NCBI RefSeq assembly: GCF_001457815.1
Contig: NZ_LN898215.1
Location: forward strand, 35,112-99,111
From: Vitreoscilla massiliensis
GTDB taxonomy: Bacteria > Pseudomonadota > Gammaproteobacteria > Burkholderiales > Neisseriaceae
Length of the DNA: 64,000 nt
Direction of reading: 5' to 3'
Shown: one piece after another, positions 1-8,407 of the stretch
How the letters are laid out: each line of letters opens with the position of its first letter
Position numbering within the stretch: the first letter of the stretch is position 1
The notes under the pieces: generated by a model
The model's database searches: none
Told to the model about the DNA's origin: nothing
The model's input: only the letters and a program-made list of their open reading frames with translations
Program-made: the position numbers and the translations under genes

Positions 1-966
1 CACATCCGTTGTTTCTGCGGCTTTGGGCTGCAATTGTGGTGGGAGTTGTTTGGGTTTTAATACACTCAAGGCAAAACTTTGAATTGGATAGAATTGTGCA
101 ATTGCATCTCTTGGGCACATACTTGCACGGTCCCAGATACCTGTTCCTGAATAAATTATTTTCCCTTGTGCCCCATGAAACGTATGCCACTCAGCCTCTG
201 CTAGTAACTCACCAGTTTGGCTATCTTTAATGATAGCTTTAGTAGTAGCAATCCATAAATTTCTGTCAGTAACACTAATAGGATTTTCAAAACCAATGGT
301 ATAGCGACTAGGTTTGGTAACGACTTTACTTGGTATATCATTTATAGAGTTTGGAATATCAAATAAATCAGTTGGTTGATAGCGATAATATTCATTATTT
401 TTAAAGAGATCGACAAATTGGTAACCATTGATATTTTTGTAGCGCCCCATATGCTTTTCTTTAAACACTATAGGGCGAGAGGAAACAAATCCCTGGTTTT
501 TAAAATGATTGCTAGTTAAATCCCATACTCTCCAAGCCAAAAATCCTTGGAAATATTCTTCGCCCCCAAATGCTTTTGGCAAACCTGCATATTCCCACAT
601 CTGATTTTCATATTGCTTTTCATCTGGCCACACATTCAGCAGTGTTACCCCCTCAACATTCTCAACCGTCCTGTAAACCTTAAAACCCGCGTTTTTGCAG
701 CGTTCATCAAACACCGCTTTTGCCGCCAAGTATTTCTCTTTCCTGATTTGTAACGCTTGGTTCTTTTCTTGGGCTTTGGCGTTTTGTTTGAACATGGGCG
801 ACACAAACAAGGCTGCGGCGGCTGCGGTGCCCAATAAACTTGCCCACCACTTATGCCCTTTGGGCACCAGCTTCCATACCAACAGCCACACGATGAGCAT
901 CAACAGCAGCATCGCGCCCCAATAACCGATAACCATCAATCGGATGATGTCTTCAGCAGTAATCAT
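1..966 (-). CDS. Unknown membrane-anchored protein, 3' end beyond the window
   Basis: An open frame of 322 codons runs from an ATG at 966 to the left edge without a stop, so the C-terminus is missing. The N-terminus shows two hydrophobic segments (about residues 8-32 and 40-56), followed by a lysine/glutamate-rich linker and a soluble region that contains a lone Cys near residue 85 and a Trp/Tyr-rich segment. I do not recognise the family. Proteins of this build (short membrane anchor plus an unknown soluble domain) occur in accessory regions of Neisseriaceae, but I make no functional claim. The start is supported only by the membrane segment following directly; the ribosome binding site is weak. 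The gene is AT-richer towards its 3' end than its neighbours. Confidence 0.7.
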   Translation of the reverse strand, partial: MITAEDIIRLMVIGYWGAMLLLMLIVWLLVWKLVPKGHKWWASLLGTAAAAALFVSPMFKQNAKAQEKNQALQIRKEKYLAAKAVFDERCKNAGFKVYRTVENVEGVTLLNVWPDEKQYENQMWEYAGLPKAFGGEEYFQGFLAWRVWDLTSNHFKNQGFVSSRPIVFKEKHMGRYKNINGYQFVDLFKNNEYYRYQPTDLFDIPNSINDIPSKVVTKPSRYTIGFENPISVTDRNLWIATTKAIIKDSQTGELLAEAEWHTFHGAQGKIIYSGTGIWDRASMCPRDAIAQFYPIQSFALSVLKPKQLPPQLQPKAAETTDV

Positions 967-1144
967 GTTTTGCCTGTTTTCAAGAGTATGCATCCGCCAA
1001 GGTGGAGAGGATGTACGTCATCTTAAAGCGCATAGGCAAACTCGATAGTGTGTTAGCTCAAATAGGCGCATTTAGTGGCTCGAACCCACTGTGGATACGG
1101 TATACGGCGCGAGTTTGGACTGGCTAAACCATAACTAGGAAATC

Positions 1145-1175
1145 AAGCGGCCTGTAAATGATTTACAGGCCGCTT
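1145..1175. terminator. DUS-like inverted pair, hairpin terminator
   Basis: AAGCGGCCTGTAAA is followed after three bases by its reverse complement. It lies 23 bases past the stop of the small secreted protein gene that ends at 1198 on the minus strand. Confidence 0.8.
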
Positions 1176-1197
1176 ATCAGTGCTGGTTGCGATTGGG

Positions 1198-1704
1198 TTA
1201 TGGCGACTTTTCGTACAGGTCAAAATACGAAGCGCCTGCGCCTATCGTGTGTTCCAGTGCCTGATTGTTATTGATAAACACAAAATGGGTGCTGCTGGTG
1301 CCGCATGTGACGGCGATGCCGCTATAGCTTTGTTTGGGGTCTATTAAGGTCAGCAGTTTGGGGATGCGGGCGACATTGTTGCGCACAAATTCCTCGCTGG
1401 TGTCGTGGTGGCCACTGGCTTGCCATGTGGCCAATTGTTCGCGGCTGGTGCGGGCGGTGGCGTGCATGGTGGCGGTGAGGGCGCTGCCTGAATAGGTTTG
1501 TTTGACCATGCTGTAGCCTATGGGGCGACAGGCTGCGGCATCGTCGGCGTATTGTTGGATGCCGCCTGCATTTAAGGTTAGGCGCACGCGGTCTTGGTTG
1601 CGCCACTGTCCGTAAGTGGCGGTATTGTCATTGACGGCGGCCATGCTGTGAATGCTGATGAGGCTCAAGGCGGCGGCAAGACAGAGGGAAGGGATGGCAT
1701 ACAT
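1198..1704 (-). CDS. Small secreted protein of unknown function (tandem paralogue 1)
   Basis: The 168-residue product starts with a clear signal peptide ending near AAV at residue 23, so it is probably periplasmic or secreted. After the signal it shares the segment TATYGQWRN, a Cys-x(n)-GY segment near residue 60, and a QSYSGIAVTCG segment near residue 130 with the protein encoded immediately upstream (1839-2327). The two conserved cysteines could form a disulfide. I do not recognise a named family. The two genes lie in tandem on the same strand, separated by a DUS hairpin, which suggests duplication followed by divergence. Confidence 0.75.
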   Translation of the reverse strand: MYAIPSLCLAAALSLISIHSMAAVNDNTATYGQWRNQDRVRLTLNAGGIQQYADDAAACRPIGYSMVKQTYSGSALTATMHATARTSREQLATWQASGHHDTSEEFVRNNVARIPKLLTLIDPKQSYSGIAVTCGTSSTHFVFINNNQALEHTIGAGASYFDLYEKSP

Positions 1705-1778
1705 GGCTGACTCCTAAACAAATGAGGCAAGGGCAGGTGTGACTGCATCAACGCATGGCATTAAATCATTCAATAGAT

Positions 1779-1814
1779 GCGGCCTGTAAGATGGGTGCAT
1801 GGTTTACAGGCCGC
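1779..1814. terminator. DUS-like inverted pair between the tandem paralogues
   Basis: GCGGCCTGTAA and its reverse complement are separated by a loop of about 13 bases, 25 bases past the stop at 1839 of the upstream minus-strand paralogue. Confidence 0.7.
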
Positions 1815-1838
1815 ACTTCAGGTACGGCAAGGCATGGC

Positions 1839-2327
1839 TTATTTGCGGTAATGCTCGTAATAGGTTTCGCCGCCGCCAAAGCTTTGTTCCATGGCATTGC
1901 GGTTGTCGATGAAGATCAGTTCGTTATTGCCATCGCCGCACTGCATGGCGATGCCGGCATAGCTTTGGTTGGCCTTGATTAAGGGCAGTAGGCGCTTGAT
2001 GTTTTTGATGTTGTTTTGCAACGCGCTCTCGGTTTCGGCATCGCGCACGTCGCGCAAGATGTCTTGGTTATAGCCCATAGAGGATTTCATGCCGGAGATG
2101 AGCTCGCTGCCTTTGAAGCGCTCGCCGGTCATTTTGTAACCCATGCTGCGGCATTCATCGGCACTGTCGGCATATTGTTTGACGCCATCGGCGCCGACGC
2201 TGATGGTCTGGCCGTCGGTGTTGCGCCATTGGCCGTAAGTGGCGGCATTGTTATTGATGGCAGCAAAACTGCTGGTGCTGAAGGCAATTAAGGCTGCGGC
2301 AGCGAGGATGCGACGTGGGTTCAACAT
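1839..2327 (-). CDS. Small secreted protein of unknown function (tandem paralogue 2)
   Basis: The 162-residue product has an N-terminal signal peptide (MLNPRR followed by a hydrophobic stretch and SSFAA). The mature part has the same layout as the neighbour at 1198-1704: AATYGQWRN near the mature N-terminus, ECRSMGY in the first half and QSYAGIAMQCG towards the C-terminus, with one Cys in each of the latter two. The spacing is preserved, so the pair is homologous. It ends in a basic YEHYRK tail. A good Shine-Dalgarno (AGGAGAAAACC) precedes the ATG. Function unknown; export is the only inference I would make. Confidence 0.78.
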   Translation of the reverse strand: MLNPRRILAAAALIAFSTSSFAAINNNAATYGQWRNTDGQTISVGADGVKQYADSADECRSMGYKMTGERFKGSELISGMKSSMGYNQDILRDVRDAETESALQNNIKNIKRLLPLIKANQSYAGIAMQCGDGNNELIFIDNRNAMEQSFGGGETYYEHYRK

Positions 2328-2398
2328 GGTTTTCTCCTAACAATCAAGATGATGTGACTTGCTTGATGGCATCATAAGCGAAAATCAACGCGCAAAAA

Positions 2399-2423
2399 AG
2401 CGGCCTGTAAAAGACAGGCCGCT
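2399..2423. terminator. DUS-like inverted pair behind ispA
   Basis: One exact copy (AAGCGGCCTGTAA) faces an imperfect copy lacking TTA (GACAGGCCGCT). The hairpin stem of ten pairs lies about 22 bases past the ispA stop. Confidence 0.7.
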
Positions 2424-2444
2424 GGTGTGTACTGACAGTAGCGT

Positions 2445-3335
2445 TTAGTGGTTGCGCTTAATCACATAATCGGCCAAACCGAGCAAGGCCGCAGCGGCAT
2501 CGCCGTAAGCCGCGACTGCCGCTTTGGCTTCATCGGCCAAGCGGATGGCTTGTGCACGCGCGCCGTCCAAACCAAGCAGCTTCACATAAGTGGGCTTGTT
2601 CGCTTCCTCGTCTTTGCCGGCGGTTTTGCCCAAGGTGGCGGTGTCTTGTTCGCAATCGAGCACATCGTCTATCACTTGGAATGCCAAGCCGAGTTTGTCG
2701 GCATACACATCCAAATCACGCAACAATGCGTCTGAAACATCGCTGCAAGACAAGCCACCCAAAGCCACGGCAGCGCGTATCAGCGCGCCGGTTTTCAGAC
2801 CGTGCATGTGTTGCAATTGCGTAAGGCTCAAGTCTTGGCCGACATTGGCCAAGTCTATGCCTTGACCACCGGCCATGCCTTCGCTGCCTGAAGCGCGCGC
2901 CAATACTTGCACGCGTTGCAATTGCTGTGCAGCAGGCAGGTTTACAGGCCGGCTTAACACATCAAACGCCAAGGTTTGCAAGGCATCGCCGACCAACAAA
3001 GCAGTGGCTTGGTCGTAAGCCACATGGCAAGTCGGTTTGCCACGGCGCAAGCTGTCGTTGTCCATTTCCGGCATGTCGTCGTGCACCAAAGAATACACAT
3101 GCACATACTCGATGGCGGCCATCGCTTGGCTCAAAGCCTCAGCGTCGGCCGCACCCAAACGCGCCGCCGCAGCCACCAATAAGGGACGAAAACGCTTGCC
3201 ACCGCCGACGCTGACGTAAGTCATCGCCTCGTGTAAACGCTCTTGACCAGTCGATGTGGTCGGCAAATAACGCTCAACCGCGGTTTCGGCTTGTGCTTGC
3301 GTGTCTGCCATCCAAGTGGGGAAATCAATCGTCAT
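2445..3335 (-). CDS. ispA: Polyprenyl diphosphate synthase (geranyl/farnesyl type)
   Basis: This cytosolic enzyme condenses isopentenyl diphosphate with allylic diphosphates to make farnesyl diphosphate for undecaprenyl phosphate and quinone side chains. The 296-residue protein has the first aspartate-rich motif DDMPEMDND at about 86-94, the KTG motif at 181-183 and the second aspartate-rich motif DDVLDCEQD at about 223-231. GGGKRFRPLL near residue 45 is the diphosphate-binding segment. Length and motif spacing fit the IspA branch rather than long-chain octaprenyl synthases. It overlaps the 3' end of xseB by 11 bases, so the two are translationally coupled and form an operon with purB upstream. 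Confidence 0.95.
   Translation of the reverse strand: MTIDFPTWMADTQAQAETAVERYLPTTSTGQERLHEAMTYVSVGGGKRFRPLLVAAAARLGAADAEALSQAMAAIEYVHVYSLVHDDMPEMDNDSLRRGKPTCHVAYDQATALLVGDALQTLAFDVLSRPVNLPAAQQLQRVQVLARASGSEGMAGGQGIDLANVGQDLSLTQLQHMHGLKTGALIRAAVALGGLSCSDVSDALLRDLDVYADKLGLAFQVIDDVLDCEQDTATLGKTAGKDEEANKPTYVKLLGLDGARAQAIRLADEAKAAVAAYGDAAAALLGLADYVIKRNH
2941..2952 (-). repeat. Near-match DUS-like word inside ispA
   Basis: TTTACAGGCCGG differs from the consensus reverse complement at its last base. Confidence 0.45.
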
Positions 3336-3552
3336 TGAGGGTTAACTCCTTCAATTCGTCCCCGTCCAATACCTGCAGTTGCTGCTCCACATCGGCGAGT
3401 TTTTGTTGGCAAAAACGCACCAATTCATTGCCTTCTTTGTAGGCCGCGAGCGCGTCTTCCAGACTCAATTCATTGCTTTGCATGGCTTGAGTGATGGCTT
3501 CCAAGCGCGCCACGGCTTCTTCAAAGTTTTTGGGGGTTGCGGCTTTTTTCAC
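3325..3552 (-). CDS. xseB: Exodeoxyribonuclease VII small subunit
   Basis: The 75-residue protein has the hallmark sequence FEEAVARLEAITQAMQ followed by LSLEDALAAYKEGNELVRFC, which are the two helices of the XseB coiled-coil that bind the XseA catalytic subunit. The complex degrades single-stranded DNA into oligonucleotides. Length matches the family (about 80 residues). The gene begins 16 bases after purB stops and its end overlaps ispA, so it is the middle gene of a purB-xseB-ispA unit; the xseB-ispA order is widespread in proteobacteria. Confidence 0.93.
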   Translation of the reverse strand: MKKAATPKNFEEAVARLEAITQAMQSNELSLEDALAAYKEGNELVRFCQQKLADVEQQLQVLDGDELKELTLNDD

Positions 3553-3568
3553 AGACTGTCCTTATGGC

Positions 3569-4933
3569 TTAAATGCGTTTGGCCAAGTCAACGGCTTTGC
3601 CGATGTAGGTTTCAGGACGCAAAGCCAATAATTTTTCTTTCTCGGCCGCTGGAATTTCCAGTTTTTCGATGAAGATTTTCAAGGTTTCTGGGGTGATGCC
3701 GTCTTTACCGCGGGTCAAATCTTTCAATTGCTCGTAAGGATTCGGCACGGCGTAGCGGCGCATCACGGTTTGAATTGGCTCAGCCAACAATTCCCAAGTG
3801 GCGTCCAAATCGGCCAATAAAGTGGCTGGATTGGTTTCCAATTTGTTCAGGCCGCGCAAGTGTGCAGACCAGCCCAAGATGGTGTAACCCAAGCCCACGC
3901 CCATATTGCGCAATACGGTAGAGTCGGTTAAGTCACGTTGCCAGCGCGATACTGGCAATTTTTCCGCCATAAAGCTCAACACGGCGTTGGCCATGCCCAA
4001 ATTGCCTTCAGAGTTTTCAAAGTCAATCGGATTGACTTTGTGCGGCATGGTAGACGAGCCCACTTCACCGGCTTTGACTTTTTGTTTGAAGTAATGCAAT
4101 GAGATGTAGCCCCAAACGTCGCGGTTGAAGTCGATCAAAATCGTGTTCACGCGCGTTAAGGTTTGGAAGAACTCAGCGATGTAATCGTGTGGCTCAATTT
4201 GGATGGTGTATGGGTTAAAGGTGATGCCCAATGATTTCACAAACGCGCCACAGTGTTTTTCCCAATCGACATCAGGGTAGGCGACCATGTGCGCATTGTA
4301 GTTGCCCACCGCGCCATTGATTTTGCCCAAGAATTCTTGCGCTTTTAAGCCTTCTACTTGGCGTTGCAAACGGAATACCACGTTGGCCAATTCTTTGCCC
4401 AAAGTGGTCGGAGTAGCAGGTTGGCCGTGGGTGCGCGCCATCATCGGCATGGCGGCAAATTCGTGCGCCATTTCGGTCAATTTGTTGATGATGTCTTGCA
4501 AAGCTGGCAACACCACTTCGTCGCGCGCGGTTTTGAGCATCAACGCATGGCTCAAATTGTTGATGTCTTCTGAGGTGCAGGCAAAGTGGATGAATTCGCT
4601 CACAGCCAATACTTCAGGCACACCACTGAAACGCTCTTTCAACCAGTATTCAATCGCTTTCACGTCGTGGTTGGTGGTCGCTTCGATGGTTTTCACTACC
4701 GCAGCATCTTCCAAAGAGAAGTTGGCAATCACATCGTCGATTTCTTTGATGGTGACATCGCTGAATGCAGGCACTTCAACGATTTTTTCTTCGGCTGCCA
4801 AGGCTTTGAGCCAAGACAATTCCACTTGCACGCGGAATTTCATCAAACCATATTCAGAGAAAATCGGGCGCAAAGCCTCAACTGATTTGGCATAACGTCC
4901 ATCGAGTGGGCTAAGAGCGTAAATACTGTCCAT
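3569..4933 (-). CDS. purB: Adenylosuccinate lyase
   Basis: This fumarase/aspartase-superfamily enzyme cleaves adenylosuccinate to AMP and SAICAR to AICAR, both with release of fumarate, in purine synthesis. The 454-residue sequence carries the superfamily signature GSSTMPHKVNPIDFENSEGN near residue 295, with the catalytic serine loop, and TTNHDVKAIEYWLK and TSEDINNLSHA in the N-terminal half. It belongs to the E. coli-like branch by length and by the start MDSIYALSPLDGRY. It is the first gene of the purB-xseB-ispA run. No DUS copy lies within it. Confidence 0.96.
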   Translation of the reverse strand: MDSIYALSPLDGRYAKSVEALRPIFSEYGLMKFRVQVELSWLKALAAEEKIVEVPAFSDVTIKEIDDVIANFSLEDAAVVKTIEATTNHDVKAIEYWLKERFSGVPEVLAVSEFIHFACTSEDINNLSHALMLKTARDEVVLPALQDIINKLTEMAHEFAAMPMMARTHGQPATPTTLGKELANVVFRLQRQVEGLKAQEFLGKINGAVGNYNAHMVAYPDVDWEKHCGAFVKSLGITFNPYTIQIEPHDYIAEFFQTLTRVNTILIDFNRDVWGYISLHYFKQKVKAGEVGSSTMPHKVNPIDFENSEGNLGMANAVLSFMAEKLPVSRWQRDLTDSTVLRNMGVGLGYTILGWSAHLRGLNKLETNPATLLADLDATWELLAEPIQTVMRRYAVPNPYEQLKDLTRGKDGITPETLKIFIEKLEIPAAEKEKLLALRPETYIGKAVDLAKRI

Positions 4934-4993
4934 TTGTCCGTGTCTTTCGTTTACAAAATAAGCTACAGGCGTCCTGTAAGCACAAGCAAAAAA

Positions 4994-5821
4994 TCATTTG
5001 CGGGCAAGTTCAACTTGCAGCGGTACTTTGCCCTTGTGTTCGGTGTGCAACCACTGTTGCAATTGCTGTAAGCGCAAGACGATGTCATCGGTGACGGCTT
5101 GCGCTTGTTGTTGGTCGGAGGCGGTGATGTCGTGGCGGCTTAGGCCAAACAACACCCCATCGAGCAATTTGTAGGCATACATATTCGGGCGGCAATGGTG
5201 CAACACCGCAATCTCATCCAAACCGACTTGGTCAAACGCCGTGCCCATTTTGCTGCTGGCCAAAACGGCTAAACTCAAGGCCACGTCTTCGCCGCCCAAG
5301 CGGCGGAACAAATCATCTTGCGGAAAACCGCCGCAAGCGAGCAAAAAGGCGCGTCTGAACACCATATTGCCACCGACGGTCATTTCCACATGGCGCCAAG
5401 CGTAGGCAAATTGTGGCTGTTCGGCATAGCGTGCGTCCAAATCCACTGGCTTCAGCGCCAAACGCAAAGCCGGCAAATCGGGTCGAAACTGCATCACCGC
5501 GCTGGCAAACGCCAATACTTGCGCTTCATACGCATCGTCGGCATCCAAAAACGCCACGATGTCGGCATCACTACACAGCATGCCCCAATTGCGCGCCCGC
5601 GCCACGCCACCATTGTGTGGCAAGCATTCTAAGCGGATGTGCAGCGGATAAGCGGCCTGTAAGCGTTGCGCCACTGCAATACTGTCGTCACTCGAGCCAT
5701 CATCGACAATGATGATGTGTTGCAGTTGTTGCTGCGGCAAGACGCTGGCAACGGCACGTTCCAAAGTTAAGGCGGCATTATAACAGGGAATGATGACATC
5801 GATTTTGCTAGTTTGCGGCAT
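4994..5821 (-). CDS. Family 2 glycosyltransferase
   Basis: The 275-residue protein has the GT-A nucleotide-binding start IDVIIPCYNAALTLERAVAS and DDGSSDDS near residue 42, then the metal-binding FLDADDAY near residue 92 (the DxD position). It probably transfers a sugar from a nucleotide donor to an envelope glycan; the acceptor cannot be read from the sequence. No transmembrane segment is visible, so it should be cytosolic or peripheral. A DUS-like word lies in the frame RLQAAYPL. There is no glycan gene cluster around it; purB lies downstream and a lipoprotein gene lies divergently upstream. Confidence 0.85.
   Translation of the reverse strand: MPQTSKIDVIIPCYNAALTLERAVASVLPQQQLQHIIIVDDGSSDDSIAVAQRLQAAYPLHIRLECLPHNGGVARARNWGMLCSDADIVAFLDADDAYEAQVLAFASAVMQFRPDLPALRLALKPVDLDARYAEQPQFAYAWRHVEMTVGGNMVFRRAFLLACGGFPQDDLFRRLGGEDVALSLAVLASSKMGTAFDQVGLDEIAVLHHCRPNMYAYKLLDGVLFGLSRHDITASDQQQAQAVTDDIVLRLQQLQQWLHTEHKGKVPLQVELARK
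5650..5662 (+). repeat. Single DUS-like word inside the glycosyltransferase gene
   Basis: Exact AAGCGGCCTGTAA; on the coding strand it is read as Leu-Gln-Ala-Ala. Confidence 0.75.
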
Positions 5822-5958
5822 GGGTGTGGGCGTGAAGGCGCTTATCAGCGGGTAAATGAATGAATAAGCCGTTATTTTATCGCAATTTTGTGGTTTTAGA
5901 GGATAAAGTTTTAGAGAGGTATTGCAGTGAGCCTGTGTTTATTGAAAGACACTGCATC

Positions 5959-5971
5959 AGCGGCCTGTAAA
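5959..5971 (+). repeat. Single DUS-like word, intergenic
   Basis: AGCGGCCTGTAAA lies in the 250-base gap between the divergent glycosyltransferase and lipoprotein genes, with no facing copy. Confidence 0.7.
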
Positions 5972-6074
5972 CTCAGGATACGAAGCTGGTCGATGCAATC
6001 CATTGTCAAAAGCATTTGTTGCTACTGCGATGGCTCGTTTATAGTGGGCCATCTTGCAAATGGGAGCTCAATCT

Positions 6075-6479
6075 ATGCTGCGAAAATGGCCTGTCATCAT
6101 GGCTGCGGCGGCGCTGTTAAGCGCTTGCCAAGCGATTTCACCAATCTTTGTCGATTACAACGGCGTGCGCCGCGATGTGGCCGAGTGGATTAATGGGCAA
6201 ACGCTGCTGACGATGCAGCAAAAACGCAGCTTGGCGCAATTGAGCCGTGCCGAGCAAGCATTGGCGCATGCCGAAAACAGCAGCGAAAATGACGCGAAAC
6301 TGGCTTTGGCGAAGACGCGGCAAAGCGCTTTGCACTGCGCGCGTTTGCATGTGTCGGAAGCCAAAATCACCCAATTGCAACAACAGGTTTGGGGCGCAGA
6401 GCGCGAACGGCTGTTGCAATACTATGCGCAACAGTTTCCGCGCATAAAATTAGATGCAAACAGCATTAAATGCGATTAA
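6075..6479 (+). CDS. Putative small lipoprotein
   Basis: Starting at ATG 6075, which has GGGAG eight bases upstream, the 134-residue product begins MLRKWPVIMAAAALLSAC, a signal peptide ending in a lipobox (LLSAC), so it should be lipidated at Cys18 and membrane-anchored in the envelope. The mature part is Gln/Ala/Lys-rich and largely helical in appearance, with a likely coiled coil between about residues 45 and 110 and one more Cys near the C-terminus. I do not recognise a family. An upstream TTG at 6054 is possible but would bury the signal peptide. It is followed 38 bases later by a DUF6882-like gene on the same strand. Confidence 0.65.
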   Translation: MLRKWPVIMAAAALLSACQAISPIFVDYNGVRRDVAEWINGQTLLTMQQKRSLAQLSRAEQALAHAENSSENDAKLALAKTRQSALHCARLHVSEAKITQLQQQVWGAERERLLQYYAQQFPRIKLDANSIKCD

Positions 6480-6517
6480 GCTAGAGGCTGTTCTCGTCCA
6501 ACCGATGAAAGCCTGCC

Positions 6518-6982
6518 ATGATGGTTCACCCCCATGCGAATGATGAAATTGCCTTGGCGTTTCACCGCCTGAGCGAACAGGCCATGCAGCATTATGTCAG
6601 TTGCCAGCAGCAGTTTTCGCAGCAAATCGCCGCGTATTCCGAGTGGCACATCGATGACGACAGCGGCCGCTTGCAGCTGTCGGACGAATATCTGACGGCG
6701 CAGTCGTATCCGCTGACCGCCATCGCCACTTACATCCCCGCGGTGCAAGACTTTGCTTGGGCTTGGGCCAATGATGCGTTTGCTGCGCCCATCAGTGAGG
6801 CGGCGCCGCGTTTGCGCGAATTGGCCAGCCACACCCAATACCAAATTTTCAATACACCATCGTTCGTGGCCACGCCGGCAGAGTTAGACACGTTGTGCGC
6901 CTTGGCCTTGTGGCATTTACAAGGCTCGGCGGTGTTTAAGGTCAAAGATGCGGAATTGTGGGTGTGTTACGTGGTGCATTAA
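6518..6982 (+). CDS. Unknown protein, DUF6882-like
   Basis: The 154-residue soluble protein has no signal peptide. The segment YIPAVQDFAWAWANDAF near residue 75, followed by a conserved-looking helix and QIFNTPSF, resembles the small bacterial DUF6882 family as I remember it; I cannot confirm this without a profile search. Family function is unknown. Two ATG codons (6518, 6521) are adjacent and I cannot choose between them. It is followed by a bidirectional DUS hairpin and the convergent azlD gene. Confidence 0.6.
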   Translation: MMVHPHANDEIALAFHRLSEQAMQHYVSCQQQFSQQIAAYSEWHIDDDSGRLQLSDEYLTAQSYPLTAIATYIPAVQDFAWAWANDAFAAPISEAAPRLRELASHTQYQIFNTPSFVATPAELDTLCALALWHLQGSAVFKVKDAELWVCYVVH

Positions 6983-7003
6983 AGATTTGTTTCCAACATA
7001 AAA

Positions 7004-7033
7004 ATGCGGCCTGTAAACATTTACAGGCCGCAT
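7004..7033. terminator. DUS-like palindrome, bidirectional terminator
   Basis: A near-perfect palindrome (ATGCGGCCTGTAAA and its complement with a two-base centre) followed by a T-run on the plus strand and preceded by an A-run, between genes converging at 6982 and 7037. Confidence 0.85.
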
Positions 7034-7036
7034 TTT

Positions 7037-7354
7037 TTACAATACCCAATACATCAAGCCATAAAACACCACCATGCTACAGCCCATGCTCAGCAACACG
7101 CGCCGCGTTTTCCAAGCGATGGCGATGCAAAACAAGGCCGCGTACAGATAGGCATTGTGGCTCAAACCGCGCCACGCACCGGCCTCATCGTAAAACACAA
7201 TCGGTACACAAATGGCGGTGAGCAAACACGGCGCCGCATAGTGCAACATGCGTTCCAACAGCTTGGGCAAGCGCACAGCGACTTTCGGTTCTAAAAACAC
7301 ATAGCGGTTGAAAAACACCACTGCCGCCAGCGTTAACAATAAAGGCCAAGTCAT
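7037..7354 (-). CDS. azlD: AzlD-type branched-chain amino acid exporter subunit
   Basis: The 105-residue protein is almost entirely hydrophobic with about four membrane segments and the AzlD-like PKLLERMLHYAAPCLLTAI segment. AzlD partners the larger AzlC to export branched-chain amino acids or azaleucine. Its start overlaps the end of azlC by four bases (ATGA), the usual arrangement for this pair. Substrate in this organism is inferred from the family only. Confidence 0.88.
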   Translation of the reverse strand: MTWPLLLTLAAVVFFNRYVFLEPKVAVRLPKLLERMLHYAAPCLLTAICVPIVFYDEAGAWRGLSHNAYLYAALFCIAIAWKTRRVLLSMGCSMVVFYGLMYWVL

Positions 7355-8070
7355 GTTGCCTCCTTCTTGCGTTCCAGCAAGGCTGCCACCAACATGCCGA
7401 CCATACCAGACACGATCATCGCGCCTTCAAGCTGAAAATGTTTCATCAACAACACACACACCGCCGTAACCAGCAAGCCAATTAGTGCCGAGCGGTTTTT
7501 CAGCAAGGACAAAATAATCGGGATGAAAATGGCGACGATGGAAAAATCCAAATGGTAGTCGGACAAATTTGGCACCAAACTCGCCAACACAATGCCGGCA
7601 ATGCTTGCCACCACCCAAAACACATAAAAACTCAGGCCCACACCAAACATATACGGCACTTGGCGTTTGGCAGGGTCGGCCGACAAGGCGAACAATTCAT
7701 CGGTCAGCAAAAAGCCCAGCCCCACGCGTGTGAACCAGCGCTGTTTGGCGATGTCGCCGCGCAATGTCAGCGCGTAAATAAAGTGTTGGGCGGTGAGAAA
7801 GAAGATGGTGATGATGATGGTCAACGCTGATGCGCCGGCCATCACCAAACCCAAGCTGACCAATTGCGCCGCGCCCGCAAACACTACTGCCGACATGGCA
7901 ATGGCCTGGGCGATGCTCAAACCGGTGCTCATGGCCATGGAACCGGCGAGCAAACCCCACGGAATGACGGCAACAGACAAAGGCAGGGCCGCCATCACCC
8001 CTTGCCAAAACAGTGTGGCGGTGGAATGGGGTGGGCAAGCGGCCTGTAAAGACGGGCTGCGGCTACTCAT
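7351..8070 (-). CDS. azlC: AzlC-type branched-chain amino acid exporter subunit
   Basis: The 239-residue integral membrane protein has FWQGVMAALPLSVAVIPWGLLAG near the N-terminus and SAVVFAGAAQLVSLGLV in the second hydrophobic block, both typical of AzlC. It forms the large subunit of an amino-acid efflux system with the overlapping azlD product. An AraC-type regulator gene lies 337 bases upstream on the same strand and is a plausible regulator. A DUS-like word is read as SLQAACPP at residues 7-14. Confidence 0.9.
   Translation of the reverse strand: MSSRSPSLQAACPPHSTATLFWQGVMAALPLSVAVIPWGLLAGSMAMSTGLSIAQAIAMSAVVFAGAAQLVSLGLVMAGASALTIIITIFFLTAQHFIYALTLRGDIAKQRWFTRVGLGFLLTDELFALSADPAKRQVPYMFGVGLSFYVFWVVASIAGIVLASLVPNLSDYHLDFSIVAIFIPIILSLLKNRSALIGLLVTAVCVLLMKHFQLEGAMIVSGMVGMLVAALLERKKEAT
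8037..8050 (+). repeat. Single DUS-like word inside azlC
   Basis: Exact AAGCGGCCTGTAAA near the azlC start codon; coding-strand reading is Leu-Gln-Ala-Ala. Confidence 0.8.
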
Positions 8071-8407
8071 GACGAACTTTCGGTATCAAAACACTGACAC
8101 TGTGCCTCAGTAACAAAGCGTCGTCTTGTACGAAATTGCGCACACAGAGTTGGAGCTTGGTGCAGGGCTGGGTGGATAGTTTTCCGCATTGCTAAAGCGT
8201 GCTGAAAATGGGATGGCTGGTATTGGCCGTGTTGTTAAACATAGCGATAGGCGAGCGTGTAAGTGGTTGATTTGTCGTGGCAGTCAGATGAGGTATTGTA
8301 TTACCTGTATGGAATGGTGCAGGAAAGCCAGTTTCAGCAGGAGATTGCAGCACAGATACAGTTCACCCACCTTAAGCCAGCCATTGCCGCCACACAGACC
8401 AGCATGT
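8071..8407. other. 337-base gap with no supported gene
   Basis: Between azlC and the AraC regulator, both on the minus strand. A plus-strand frame from GTG 8263 reads as protein-like for about 50 codons (SWQSDEVLYYLYGMVQES) but then runs into the regulator gene on the other strand. It may be the relic of a lost gene. I see no DUS copy or clear promoter. Confidence 0.4.

Noticed and set aside
547..925. Two plus-strand frames opposite the left-edge protein
   Set aside because: They are antisense to a single 322-codon uninterrupted frame that has a convincing membrane-protein N-terminus.
5927..6193. Plus-strand 88-codon frame overlapping the putative lipoprotein start
   Set aside because: It runs out of frame through the lipoprotein signal peptide and has no protein-like features.
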